Positions 16,480 through 23,938 of a stretch of DNA of 47,365 nt are shown piece by piece (the first letter of the stretch is position 1; every line of letters starts with the position of its first letter). Location: positions 1 through 47,365 of the forward strand of contig JAKQKF010000177.1 in assembly GCA_029560815.1 (NCBI GenBank). Direction: 5' to 3'. The DNA comes from a bacterium (GTDB lineage: Bacteria; KSB1; UBA2214). The position numbers and the translations under genes are program-made. A model generated the notes under the pieces. The model was not told the origin of the DNA, made no database searches, and saw only the letters and a list, made by a program, of their open reading frames with translations.

Positions 16480-17373
16480 TTGGATAAGCTGTTGAAGGAA
16501 AAGATCGGGGAGGCGCTGGCGGTTCTCCAGCCCAGGTTGAGGGAGAAGCCGCGGGTTGCGATCATTCTCGGATCGGGATTGGGCCGCTTTTCCGATCTGA
16601 TTCCGGATGCGACGCAGATCGACACGGCGGAGATCCCCCATTATCCGCATTCGACCGTACCGGGTCATGCCGGCCGCTGGTTCGCCGGCCGTCTGGGCCG
16701 GCTGCCGGTCGTCGCTGTACAGGGCCGGGTCCATTTTTATGAGGGATACACCCTGGCGCAGGTCACTTTTCCGGTGCATCTGCTTGCGAGTCTGGGCGTG
16801 GAGACGCTCATCGTCACCACCGCCAGCGGGGGGCTTAATCCCGGTTTCGCCGCCGGTGATCTGATGCTCATCACCGATCAGCTCAACTTTACATTCAGCA
16901 ATCCCCTGGTGGGCCGGCCGGAGGATCAGCTCGGTCCGCGTTTTCCGGATATGATGCATTGTTACGATCAGGGGCTGCTGGCAATAGCGCGGGATGCGGC
17001 TTCGGGATTGGGGCTTCAGCTGCGTGAGGGGGTTTTTTGCTGGGTGACCGGCCCGGCCTATGAGACTGCGGCTGAGGTGCGCATGCTGCACCTGCTGGGA
17101 GGGGATGCCGTCTCGATGTCGACGGCTCCGGAGGTGATCGTCGCGCGGCAGCGTCATCTGCGCGTGCTCGGCATCTCGCTGATCACCAATCCGGGCACGG
17201 GGTTGTCGCCGGCCAAGCTGACGCATGAGGAGGTCACCGCCACCGCGAACCAGGCGGGGGAGAGGATGGGACAGCTGCTGCTGGAGGTCGCTCGACGGCT
17301 GGCGCAGGAGCCGGCCCGACCGGAGCGGGCTGGCCGCGGAGCTGCAACAGCGGGACTGGAGGCGGGCGGATGA
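16480..17373 (+). CDS. punA: Purine-nucleoside phosphorylase
   Basis: The 297-residue product is a trimeric (class I) purine-nucleoside phosphorylase that splits purine nucleosides into base and ribose 1-phosphate. It shows the phosphate loop GSGLGRF (31-37), VQGRVHFYEGY (80-90), TTASGGLNPGF, GPAYETAAE and the purine-recognising SLITNPGTG segment. The start is TTG, chosen because it begins the family-length N-terminus with a GAGAGG-like site ahead; no ATG fits. Residues after about 280 are Arg/Ala/Gly-rich and not conserved. It ends about 60 bases before the tRNA-Glu gene, and a promoter for the tRNAs begins right after its stop. Confidence 0.94.
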   Translation: MDKLLKEKIGEALAVLQPRLREKPRVAIILGSGLGRFSDLIPDATQIDTAEIPHYPHSTVPGHAGRWFAGRLGRLPVVAVQGRVHFYEGYTLAQVTFPVHLLASLGVETLIVTTASGGLNPGFAAGDLMLITDQLNFTFSNPLVGRPEDQLGPRFPDMMHCYDQGLLAIARDAASGLGLQLREGVFCWVTGPAYETAAEVRMLHLLGGDAVSMSTAPEVIVARQRHLRVLGISLITNPGTGLSPAKLTHEEVTATANQAGERMGQLLLEVARRLAQEPARPERAGRGAATAGLEAGG

Positions 17374-17387
17374 TTTACTGAAAAATA

Positions 17388-17416
17388 TTGACATTATTAC
17401 GATAATTACGTATATT
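17388..17416 (+). promoter_or_regulatory. Promoter of the tRNA-Glu/tRNA-Arg unit
   Basis: TTGACA at 17388-17393 is followed after exactly 17 bases by TATATT at 17411-17416. The hexamers are perfect and five-sixths of consensus. The element lies 18 bases ahead of tRNA-Glu, where a tRNA promoter is expected. Confidence 0.88.
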
Positions 17417-17433
17417 TATCAGCTTGGGATTTT

Positions 17434-17506
17434 GGCGTGTTCGTCTAGGGGTCTAGGACGCTGGCCTCTCACGCCGGTAACACGGGTTCGAATCCCGTAC
17501 ACGCTA
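17434..17506 (+). tRNA. tRNA-Glu (CTC)
   Basis: The cloverleaf folds well: acceptor GGCGTGT/ACACGCT, D arm GTCT/AGGAC, anticodon arm CTGGC-CTCTCAC-GCCGG with anticodon CTC, and T arm with loop TTCGAAT. The first acceptor pair is a G-U wobble. The D-arm and TTCGAAT segments match the E. coli tRNA-Glu pattern. No CCA is encoded. Confidence 0.95.
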
Positions 17507-17550
17507 CAAAGTACAAGTGTTTCAACAGCAGTATGTTCTCTGGACATAAC

Positions 17551-17624
17551 GCGCCCGTAGCTCAACTGGATAGAGCATCTGGCTACGGACCAGAAGGTTG
17601 GGGATTCGAGCTCCTCCGGGCGCG
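17551..17624 (+). tRNA. tRNA-Arg (ACG)
   Basis: Acceptor GCGCCCG/CGGGCGC, D stem GCTC/GAGC, anticodon arm TCTGG-CTACGGA-CCAGA with anticodon ACG. The T loop is TTCGAGC. ACG-type tRNA-Arg needs A34-to-inosine editing by TadA, whose gene starts only 23 bases downstream. CCA is not encoded. Confidence 0.95.
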
Positions 17625-17647
17625 CATATCTTGGGAAGGCTCTCCTC

Positions 17648-18103
17648 ATGCAGGATCATGCGGCCTGGATGCGGCTTGCACTTGCCGAAGCCCGGAAGGC
17701 CCTGAATAAAAACGAGGTTCCGGTCGGTGCTGTCGTGGTGTATGAGGACCGGGTCATTGGCAGGGGGCACAATCTCATCGAGTCCCTGCAGGATCCCACC
17801 GCGCATGCGGAGATGCTGGCCGTAACTGCCGCAGCCAATACTCTCGCCTCCTGGCGGCTGGATCAATCCATCCTGTATGTCACCCTCGAACCCTGTATGA
17901 TGTGCACAGGCGCGATCTTGCTCGCCAGGATTCCGCTGATCGTGTATGGTGCGGCTGATCCCCGCTACGGAGCCTGTGGCAGTGCGCTGCAGATGACCGA
18001 CGGCAGCAATCTGGATATTCAGGCCCGGGTTGTCGGCGGGATCATGAAAGATGAGTGCAGTGCGCTGCTGAAGGAGTTCTTTCGCAAGTTGCGTCAAAAC
18101 TAA
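17648..18103 (+). CDS. tadA: tRNA-specific adenosine deaminase TadA
   Basis: The 151-residue enzyme changes A34 of tRNA-Arg(ACG) to inosine so the tRNA can read the CGU, CGC and CGA codons. The zinc deaminase site is complete: His53 and Glu55 in TAHAEM, Cys83 and Cys86 in LEPCMMC. The N-terminal WMRLALAEARKAL and the VPVGAVVV segment are family-typical, and the length is usual. It lies between two tRNA groups and starts 23 bases after its own presumed substrate tRNA. The order tadA-SRP RNA-dnaX-ybaB-recR matches Bacillus. Confidence 0.96.
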   Translation: MQDHAAWMRLALAEARKALNKNEVPVGAVVVYEDRVIGRGHNLIESLQDPTAHAEMLAVTAAANTLASWRLDQSILYVTLEPCMMCTGAILLARIPLIVYGAADPRYGACGSALQMTDGSNLDIQARVVGGIMKDECSALLKEFFRKLRQN

Positions 18104-18140
18104 GCCCGTTTTTCCAGCGCTGAGCGGGCGGCGCATTTCA

Positions 18141-18228
<88 letters not shown>

Positions 18229-18252
18229 AAAAAGAGATCAAGCTGTTGTTTC

Positions 18253-18341
<89 letters not shown>

Positions 18342-18417
18342 GAGGTCTCCTGCCCGGTCATGAAGCGGGCCTGGAGTGGGGAGCCGGCAGGGGTGGCGGC
18401 ATCCTGCCGAAAAAATC

Positions 18418-18490
18418 GGGGCTGTAGCTCAGCTGGGAGAGCGATACGTTCGCAACGTATAGGTCGTGGGTTCGAATCCCATCAGCTCCA
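18418..18490 (+). tRNA. tRNA-Ala (CGC)
   Basis: Acceptor GGGGCTG/CAGCTCC contains the G3-U70 wobble pair that marks alanine tRNAs. The anticodon arm is ATACG-TTCGCAA-CGTAT with anticodon CGC. The D stem GCTC/GAGC and T loop TTCGAAT are standard. CCA is not encoded. Confidence 0.95.
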
Positions 18491-18497
18491 CACAAGA

Positions 18498-18778
18498 GGC
18501 TGTGCTAGACGGGGAGCCAGCGGTGCCCTGTAACCTGCAACCCGCTCCAGCAGGGTCGAATTCCCATTCTGAGGCCTGCTCACGTTCTTGTCTCGCCATG
18601 GTATGCAATGCTGAAAGCTCAAGCCCTACGCAATAGATGCGTGCCCAACCCCGTCAGGATCGGAAGATAGCAGCGGCAAGCACATTCTCTATGTGCCGTG
18701 GGAGTACTTGGCTGGAGTTGTGTGCTGTGTCGGCTGGTGCGCAGGGGGGTCGAAGGTGGGTGCACAGCCTTTTTTTTT
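18498..18778 (+). ncRNA. ffs: Large (Alu-containing) signal recognition particle RNA
   Basis: The ends pair: GGCTGTGC at 18498-18505 with GCACAGCC at 18762-18769, followed by nine T (18770-18778) that end transcription. The 3' half holds the Ffh-binding apical stem: GTCAGG (18653-18658), a GGAA tetraloop (18662-18665) closed by ATC/GAT, and AGCAGC. The 5' half matches the Alu region of Bacillus scRNA, including GGTGCCCTGTAACCTGCA and CAGGGTCGAA. The length of about 272 bases equals the Bacillus type rather than the 114-base 4.5S RNA of E. coli. It targets membrane and exported proteins with Ffh. It sits directly between tRNA-Ala and dnaX, as in Bacillus. Confidence 0.95.
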
Positions 18779-18803
18779 GACGTGACCGAAGCCGGATCCC
18801 TCC

Positions 18804-20510
18804 ATGTCCTACTTGGTGCTTGCCCGAAAATATCGCCCCATGTTTTTTGCCGACGTGTTGGGGCAGCAGCATGTGACCCACACTCTGCAGAATGCCATCC
18901 AGCAAAGCCGGATCGCCAACGCCTACCTTTTTTCCGGGCCGCGCGGTATCGGCAAGACCACGGTTGCCCGGCTTTTAGCCAAAGCCCTGAACTGCGACCA
19001 GGGTCCTACGATCAGCCCCTGCAACACCTGCACCTCCTGCATAGAAATCAACGAAAGCCGCAGCCTCGATGTCTTTGAGATCGACGGTGCCTCCAACCGC
19101 GGCATCGACGAAGTGCGCAACCTGCGCGAGGGGTTGCGCTACGCTCCCCATCCCGGCAAATACCGCATTTATATCATCGATGAAGTGCACATGCTCACCA
19201 ACGAGGCCTTCAACGCTCTTTTGAAGACCCTGGAAGAGCCGCCTGCACGGGTGCTTTTTATTTTTGCCACCACCGAGTCGCACAAGGTTCCGGCGACGAT
19301 CCTGTCGCGCTGCCAGCGCTTCGATTTCAAGCGCATGTCTCATCAAGCCATAGTCGAGCAGCTGCAGACGCTGTGCCGCCAGGAGGAGATTGCGATCGAT
19401 GCGGAATCGCTGCGCATCATCGCGCTCAAGGCCGACGGCAGCATGCGGGATTCGCAGAGTATTCTGGATCAGATCATTGCTTTCGCCGGCAAGAACATCC
19501 AGGCCAGAGATGTGGCCTCGCTGCTGGGGATCATCGACCAGGAGCTCTTTTTCCGGGTGACGGATCTGGTCCACGCCGGTGACGTCGATGGTGCGATCAA
19601 GCTTGCCGACCATCTCTTCACGGAGGGATTTGACTTCGACGAGTTTCTCATCGGCCTCGCGGAGCACCTGCGGAATTTTATGGTGGTGAAGAGCGGCAGC
19701 GATCCTCGTCTTATCGATGGTTCAGAAGAGCACATCGCGCGCTATCAGGAGCAGAAGGAGCTTTTTTCAATCGAGGACCTTCTGCGGCTGATCAAGGTGG
19801 CGGCGGATGCTGAGAACCTGGTGCGCCGCAGCAGCAATGCCCGGCTCCATTTTGAAGTCGCTCTCGTCAAAATGGTCAGGATGAGCAGCAGTGTGCAGCT
19901 GAGCACCCTCATGGAGCAGCTGGGAGAGGTAAAAAAAAAGTCTAATTCTGCCCCGCTGAGCAGCGCCTCCACTTCCGGCTATAAACCCTCCCCTGTTGCC
20001 CCAACCCCAAGCTTGCATACACCCCGGCCCCAGGACGCGCCCGATGGGGCTGCGCCGTCCGGCCTGCCCCCGTCTCCTGCCGATCCGGCTTCGCCGGCAA
20101 AGGAAGAGGTGGAGGCAAAGCCACCAGAACCGGCCCTGGCGATGGTGGAGGCGCGCTGGCAGAGCGTGCTCGATGCGGTGCGCGCCCAGAAGGTTGCACT
20201 CGGCTCTTTTTTGCAGGAGGGGTGGCCGACGAAAGTGGGCGGCGGGCAGCTGGAGATCATGTTTGGCCGCGAGAGCAGTTTCCAGATGAGTGCGGTCGAG
20301 AACAACCGGCTGGTTTTGCAGGAGATCGTGACCGCAATTTTGGGGACGCCTTTGCGCCTCCTGTGCGTGAAAGATGAAGAGGGAATTCTGCCGCGCGTGC
20401 GAAAAATTCCGGCTCTGACCGACCGCAAGAGCGAATTCGAGAAAAAGTTGCAGGCAGATGCCTGGATGCAAAAAATTGTGCAAGAGTTCGACGCTGAATT
20501 CATCAAATAG
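18804..20510 (+). CDS. dnaX: DNA polymerase III subunits tau and gamma
   Basis: The 568-residue clamp-loader ATPase has Walker A GPRGIGKT (45-52), a zinc module (Cys64, Cys73, Cys76, Cys79), the DEVHMLT Walker B and the sensor region TTESHKVPATILSRCQRF. Domain III ends near residue 370. A Pro/Ala/Ser-rich linker follows, then a C-terminal tau-specific region (about 440-568). Codons 376-379 read GTA AAA AAA AAG, and the -1 frame meets TAA after one more codon, giving a putative gamma of 380 residues. It loads the sliding clamp and joins polymerase cores. It lies 25 bases after the SRP RNA and ahead of ybaB and recR. Confidence 0.97.
   Translation: MSYLVLARKYRPMFFADVLGQQHVTHTLQNAIQQSRIANAYLFSGPRGIGKTTVARLLAKALNCDQGPTISPCNTCTSCIEINESRSLDVFEIDGASNRGIDEVRNLREGLRYAPHPGKYRIYIIDEVHMLTNEAFNALLKTLEEPPARVLFIFATTESHKVPATILSRCQRFDFKRMSHQAIVEQLQTLCRQEEIAIDAESLRIIALKADGSMRDSQSILDQIIAFAGKNIQARDVASLLGIIDQELFFRVTDLVHAGDVDGAIKLADHLFTEGFDFDEFLIGLAEHLRNFMVVKSGSDPRLIDGSEEHIARYQEQKELFSIEDLLRLIKVAADAENLVRRSSNARLHFEVALVKMVRMSSSVQLSTLMEQLGEVKKKSNSAPLSSASTSGYKPSPVAPTPSLHTPRPQDAPDGAAPSGLPPSPADPASPAKEEVEAKPPEPALAMVEARWQSVLDAVRAQKVALGSFLQEGWPTKVGGGQLEIMFGRESSFQMSAVENNRLVLQEIVTAILGTPLRLLCVKDEEGILPRVRKIPALTDRKSEFEKKLQADAWMQKIVQEFDAEFIK
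19922..19965 (+). promoter_or_regulatory. Programmed -1 frameshift (or slippage) site in dnaX
   Basis: Three elements of the E. coli dnaX signal occur in order: an SD-like GGGAG (19922-19926), a run of nine A holding A AAA AAG in the correct phase (19934-19940), and a short hairpin CGCTG-AG-CAGCG (19954-19965). A -1 slip decodes GTC then stops at TAA (19943-19945). The A9 run could also act by polymerase slippage, as in Thermus. Seen directly; use in the cell is inferred. Confidence 0.8.
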
Positions 20511-20526
20511 CCGACCGAGGTGAGTT

Positions 20527-20871
20527 ATGTTCAACAAGGGAAATATGGGTGGCCTTTTGCGTCAGGCGCAAAAGATGCAGGAAGATCTGGCCAAAATGCA
20601 AGCCAACCTGGCCAATCTCCAGGTCGAGGGCACAGCGGGTGGCAATATGGTTACGGTCACGGCCAACGCCGCGCAGGAGATTCTGCAGGTCAAGATCAAT
20701 CCGGAAGTGGTTGATCCGGAGGACGTCGAGATGCTGGAGGATCTTGTTCTGGCCGCTGTCAATCAGGCGCTGCAAAACGGGCGCGCCCGGGCGGAAGAGG
20801 AGATGGCCAAGATCACCGGCGGAATGGATCCGGGCGGCATGCTCGGCGGCCTCAAGCTCCCCGGAATGTGA
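20527..20871 (+). CDS. ybaB: YbaB/EbfC nucleoid-associated protein
   Basis: The 114-residue protein matches the YbaB/EbfC family: GLLRQAQKMQEDLAKMQANL forms the first long helix, VEGTAGGNMVTVTANAAQEILQVKINPEVV the central sheet and VLAAVNQAL the last helix. A glycine/methionine-rich tail follows (GGMDPGGMLGGLKLPGM). It forms a tweezer-like dimer that binds DNA. It starts 17 bases after dnaX behind GAGGTGAG and precedes recR, the usual dnaX-ybaB-recR order, so these three are probably one operon. Confidence 0.95.
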   Translation: MFNKGNMGGLLRQAQKMQEDLAKMQANLANLQVEGTAGGNMVTVTANAAQEILQVKINPEVVDPEDVEMLEDLVLAAVNQALQNGRARAEEEMAKITGGMDPGGMLGGLKLPGM

Positions 20872-20899
20872 GAGCAAATCCAATGCGTGAGGCAGGGCG

Positions 20900-21496
20900 G
20901 TGAACTACTCATCCGAAGCAGTCGAACGGGCGGTCCATGAGCTCAGCAAGCTGCCGGGCATCGGGCGCAAGTCAGCCCAGCGCCTGGTCTTTTTTATGCT
21001 CAAGGTGCCGGATGAAGAGGTGCGCGCTTTGGCTCAGGCCCTTGCCGATCTGCATGACAAGGTGCGCTACTGCTCGCGCTGTTTCAATATCACCGAAGAG
21101 GATCCCTGTCCGATCTGCAGCGATGAGATGCGTGACCGCCGCCTCATCTGTGTTGTGGAGGAGGCGAATGATGTGGTGGCCCTCGAAAAGACCGGCGAGT
21201 TCAAAGGGCTCTATCACGTCCTCGGGGGGGCGCTCTCCCCGCTGGATGGCATCGGTCCGGATGATCTGAAGATCAAGGCGCTGCTGGGAAGGTTGACCGA
21301 TGAGGTCGAGGAGATCATTCTGGCCACCAATCCCAACACTGAGGGGGAAGCGACCGCTCTCTATCTGGCGCGTCTTCTCAAACCGATGCAGCTCCGGATA
21401 TCGCGCATCGCCCGCGGCATTCCGGTGGGGGCGGACATTGAATATGCCGATGAGATGACCCTTTCGCGCGCCATGGCGGGGCGGGTCCTTTTATGA
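20900..21496 (+). CDS. recR: Recombination mediator RecR
   Basis: The 198-residue protein has an N-terminal helix-hairpin-helix (LPGIGRKSAQRL), a four-cysteine zinc site (Cys58, Cys61, Cys70, Cys73) and a Toprim domain (LICVVEEANDVVALEKTG, then HVLGGALSPLDGIGP). A Walker-B-like C-terminal part follows. With RecF or RecO it helps load RecA on SSB-coated DNA. The start is GTG, chosen for family length, with a weak ribosome site. It ends the dnaX-ybaB-recR group. Confidence 0.97.
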   Translation: MNYSSEAVERAVHELSKLPGIGRKSAQRLVFFMLKVPDEEVRALAQALADLHDKVRYCSRCFNITEEDPCPICSDEMRDRRLICVVEEANDVVALEKTGEFKGLYHVLGGALSPLDGIGPDDLKIKALLGRLTDEVEEIILATNPNTEGEATALYLARLLKPMQLRISRIARGIPVGADIEYADEMTLSRAMAGRVLL

Positions 21497-21542
21497 CCCC
21501 TCTCCGGCCTCACCCGCCGCGGCAATTTATCGCTTGCCTTTA

Positions 21543-21573
21543 TTGACACTTTTTTAGTAATTTACAGTAGGAA
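21543..21573 (+). promoter_or_regulatory. Possible promoter upstream of pgpA
   Basis: TTGACA at 21543-21548 is a perfect -35 hexamer, but the best -10 (TAGGAA at 21568-21573) is weak and 19 bases away. The position, ahead of the pgpA-to-recX gene group and after recR, fits a promoter. Confidence 0.4.
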
Positions 21574-21580
21574 ATGAATT

Positions 21581-21604
21581 AAGGTCGGAATCTCTTCCGG
21601 CCTT
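21581..21604 (+). other. Hairpin in the pgpA leader
   Basis: AAGGTCGGAA (21581-21590) pairs with TTCCGGCCTT (21595-21604) around a TCTC loop: a 10-bp stem with one G-U pair. No T-run follows, so it is not a simple terminator. It could be a leader element that affects mRNA stability or translation. Confidence 0.5.
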
Positions 21605-21625
21605 TGGCATTATTCAGGGAGGCCT

Positions 21626-22099
21626 GTGAACGCAAAGCGGCAGTGGCCTGGTGCGGTGGCTCGTCTTCTGGCGACGACGTTTTACACCGGATATTTCCCT
21701 TTCGCCCCCGGGACTGTGGGTGCGGCTGTGGCTGCTCTTGCGCTCTGGTTCGCAGGCGCAGACCAGAAATTCCCTTTGCTCGGCCTGGCGCTGCTCACCA
21801 CTCTAATTGGTGTCTGGGCGGCCGGAAAGGCTGAAGAGCAGTGGCAGGAGAAGGATCCGGGCCGGGTGAATCTGGATGAGGTGGCGGGTATGATGGTCTC
21901 GCTGCTCTTTTTGCCCCGCACCGCACTGGTCTTTTTGCTGGCCTTTATTGCCTTTCGTTTTTTTGACATTATCAAGCCGGTGCCGGTCAGCACGGCGGAG
22001 AGGCTGCCGCAGGGCTGGGGCATCATGGCGGATGATATCATGGCCGGCGTGTACGCCAATCTCGTGCTGCAGCTGATCGTCTATTTTGGATTGATATGA
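21626..22099 (+). CDS. pgpA: Phosphatidylglycerophosphatase A
   Basis: The 157-residue membrane enzyme removes phosphate from phosphatidylglycerophosphate to make phosphatidylglycerol. Family marks are YFPFAPGTVG near residue 23, the acidic DEVAGMMVSL motif, FRFFDIIKPVPV and ADDIMAGVYANL, spread over about four hydrophobic helices. The start is GTG behind AGGGAGG. It begins the pgpA-cinA-thpR-recA-recX-alaS order found in many bacteria. With the GGGP synthase 6 kb further on, two lipid-head pathways lie close together. Confidence 0.93.
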   Translation: MNAKRQWPGAVARLLATTFYTGYFPFAPGTVGAAVAALALWFAGADQKFPLLGLALLTTLIGVWAAGKAEEQWQEKDPGRVNLDEVAGMMVSLLFLPRTALVFLLAFIAFRFFDIIKPVPVSTAERLPQGWGIMADDIMAGVYANLVLQLIVYFGLI

Positions 22100-22118
22100 G
22101 AGGCCGGCGGGAGGCTGG

Positions 22119-23363
22119 ATGCAAATAGAGGTGATCTCCATCGGCGACGAGCTGCTCATCGGCCAGACGATAAATACCAATGCGGGCTGGATGGGGCAGG
22201 AGCTGCTCGAGGCCGGGATGGAAGTTAGCCGGGTCACCACCATAGGTGATGATCTCGCCCGGATCAAGGGAGCGCTGGCGGAGGCCGCACAGAGGGCCGA
22301 TTACATTTTGGTGACCGGCGGGTTGGGGCCGACCAATGATGACATAACCCGCACGGCGGCCTGCGAATATTTCGGGGTGGGTCTGGTTCGCGATGACGCA
22401 GTCCTCGACCACATCCGGCAGCTTTTTCAGCGCCGCCATCTACCGATGGCGAATGTCAATGAAGACCAGGCTCTTGTTCCGGAAACAGCGCGCTTGATCC
22501 AGAACGACCGGGGTACGGCGCCGGGATACATCTTTGAGCGGGAAGGGCGCCGTTTCTATTTCATGCCGGGGGTTCCCTACGAGATGAAGGCGATGATGAC
22601 CGCGGCCGTTCTGCCTGAACTGAGCAAGGCGAAGGGGGGGCAGGTGATACTCACCCACCACATCGCCACCATCGGCATCGCCGAGAGTTCGCTGTATGAG
22701 CGGATCGGAGAGATCCCGGAGATCGCGGCTCTGGTCCGGCTTGCCTTTCTGCCCAGTCCCTCCGGCGTCCGCATCCGTCTCAATGCGATGGGCGAGGGGG
22801 AGGAGGTCCGGGAGCGGATGGCGAAGGCGGTTGAGCGGGTCTGCCGCAACATCAGGCCCTTTATCTTCGCCGAGCGCAACATCCTGCTTGAGGAGGCCCT
22901 GGCCGAGGAGCTGGTCGCCCGGCGGGAACAGCTTGCGGTGGCTGAATCGTGCACCGGGGGGTTGATCGCCAACAAGTTCACCAATCTCGCCGGCAGCTCG
23001 CGTTTTTTTGAACGGGGAGTGGTCACTTACAGCAATGACGCCAAAATCCAGCTATTGCGTGTGCCCGAGTCCATGATCGCCCAACACGGCGCGGTCAGCG
23101 CGCCGGTGGCACAGGCGATGGCGGAAGGCGTGCGCCGCCTGAGCGGCACCGAGCACGGCCTCTCGGTCACCGGCATCGCCGGGCCGGATGGGGGTACCCC
23201 GGACAAGCCGGTCGGTCTGGTTTTTGTGGGCTATTCAGGGAGCGGGGGAACCGCGGTGGAGGAGCATCATGTGATTTCGGGCGACCGGCTGGTTAACAAG
23301 GAGCGCTTCGCCTACATCGCTATGAACCTGCTGCGCAAGCGGCTTTTGGGTCAGCAGGTTTGA
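22119..23363 (+). CDS. cinA: CinA, NMN amidohydrolase-like protein
   Basis: The 414-residue protein has an N-terminal molybdopterin-binding-like (COG1058) domain (EVISIGDELLIGQTINTN, VTGGLGPTNDD, MPGVPYEMKAM) and a C-terminal CinA domain (LAVAESCTGGLIANKFTNLAGSS, SVTGIAGPDGGTPDKPVG). The C-terminal part hydrolyses nicotinamide mononucleotide, and the N-terminal part is an ADP-ribose pyrophosphatase in studied members. It is often near recA, as here. Its stop codon TGA overlaps the ATG of thpR. Confidence 0.95.
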   Translation: MQIEVISIGDELLIGQTINTNAGWMGQELLEAGMEVSRVTTIGDDLARIKGALAEAAQRADYILVTGGLGPTNDDITRTAACEYFGVGLVRDDAVLDHIRQLFQRRHLPMANVNEDQALVPETARLIQNDRGTAPGYIFEREGRRFYFMPGVPYEMKAMMTAAVLPELSKAKGGQVILTHHIATIGIAESSLYERIGEIPEIAALVRLAFLPSPSGVRIRLNAMGEGEEVRERMAKAVERVCRNIRPFIFAERNILLEEALAEELVARREQLAVAESCTGGLIANKFTNLAGSSRFFERGVVTYSNDAKIQLLRVPESMIAQHGAVSAPVAQAMAEGVRRLSGTEHGLSVTGIAGPDGGTPDKPVGLVFVGYSGSGGTAVEEHHVISGDRLVNKERFAYIAMNLLRKRLLGQQV

Positions 23364-23923
23364 TGGCGACCCTGCGCACATTCATCTGCATCGAGCTGCC
23401 CGAACAGGTCCGGGAACGGATTTCGGAATTGCAGCATCAACTCAGCGTGCCGGGGAGCGGTGTCAGCTGGACCCGTCCGGAAGGGATCCATCTCACACTG
23501 AAATTCCTCGGCGACATCGAGCCGCCTCAGGTTGAGGCCATTGCGGGGGCGGTGGAACGGGCGAGCCAGGGTATCGCCCCTTTCCGCGTCACAGTTGCCG
23601 GTACGGGCGGGTTTCCCAATCTGAATCGGCCGCGTGTTTTGTGGGTGGGCATCGAGAACAGCGCGAGTGCGCTGTTTACAATCCAGTCACAGATCGAAAG
23701 AGAGCTGGTGGGGCTGGGGTATCCCCGGGAGGAGCGGCGTTTTTCCCCCCATCTTACCCTGGGGCGGGTAAAGGCGCCCGAGGCCGTGCAGGAGATTTGC
23801 CGGGAGCTGCTGCAGCGCTCGTTTGCTCCTGTCACCTTCACAGCCGGCTCGATCATCATCATGCGCAGTGATCTTAAACCTGATGGCGCATTGTATACGC
23901 CGTTGAGAACCATCGAACTATAA
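23363..23923 (+). CDS. thpR: RNA 2',3'-cyclic phosphodiesterase
   Basis: The 186-residue product is a 2H phosphoesterase (LigT/ThpR) with both HxTx motifs: His43-Leu-Thr45 in GIHLTLKFLGD and His130-Leu-Thr132 in PHLTLGRV. It opens 2',3'-cyclic phosphates of RNA. The start begins the family segment RTFICIELPEQV and overlaps the cinA stop. It is followed 15 bases later by recA. Confidence 0.95.
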   Translation: MATLRTFICIELPEQVRERISELQHQLSVPGSGVSWTRPEGIHLTLKFLGDIEPPQVEAIAGAVERASQGIAPFRVTVAGTGGFPNLNRPRVLWVGIENSASALFTIQSQIERELVGLGYPREERRFSPHLTLGRVKAPEAVQEICRELLQRSFAPVTFTAGSIIIMRSDLKPDGALYTPLRTIEL

Positions 23924-23938
23924 AGAGCAGGTGGCCTT

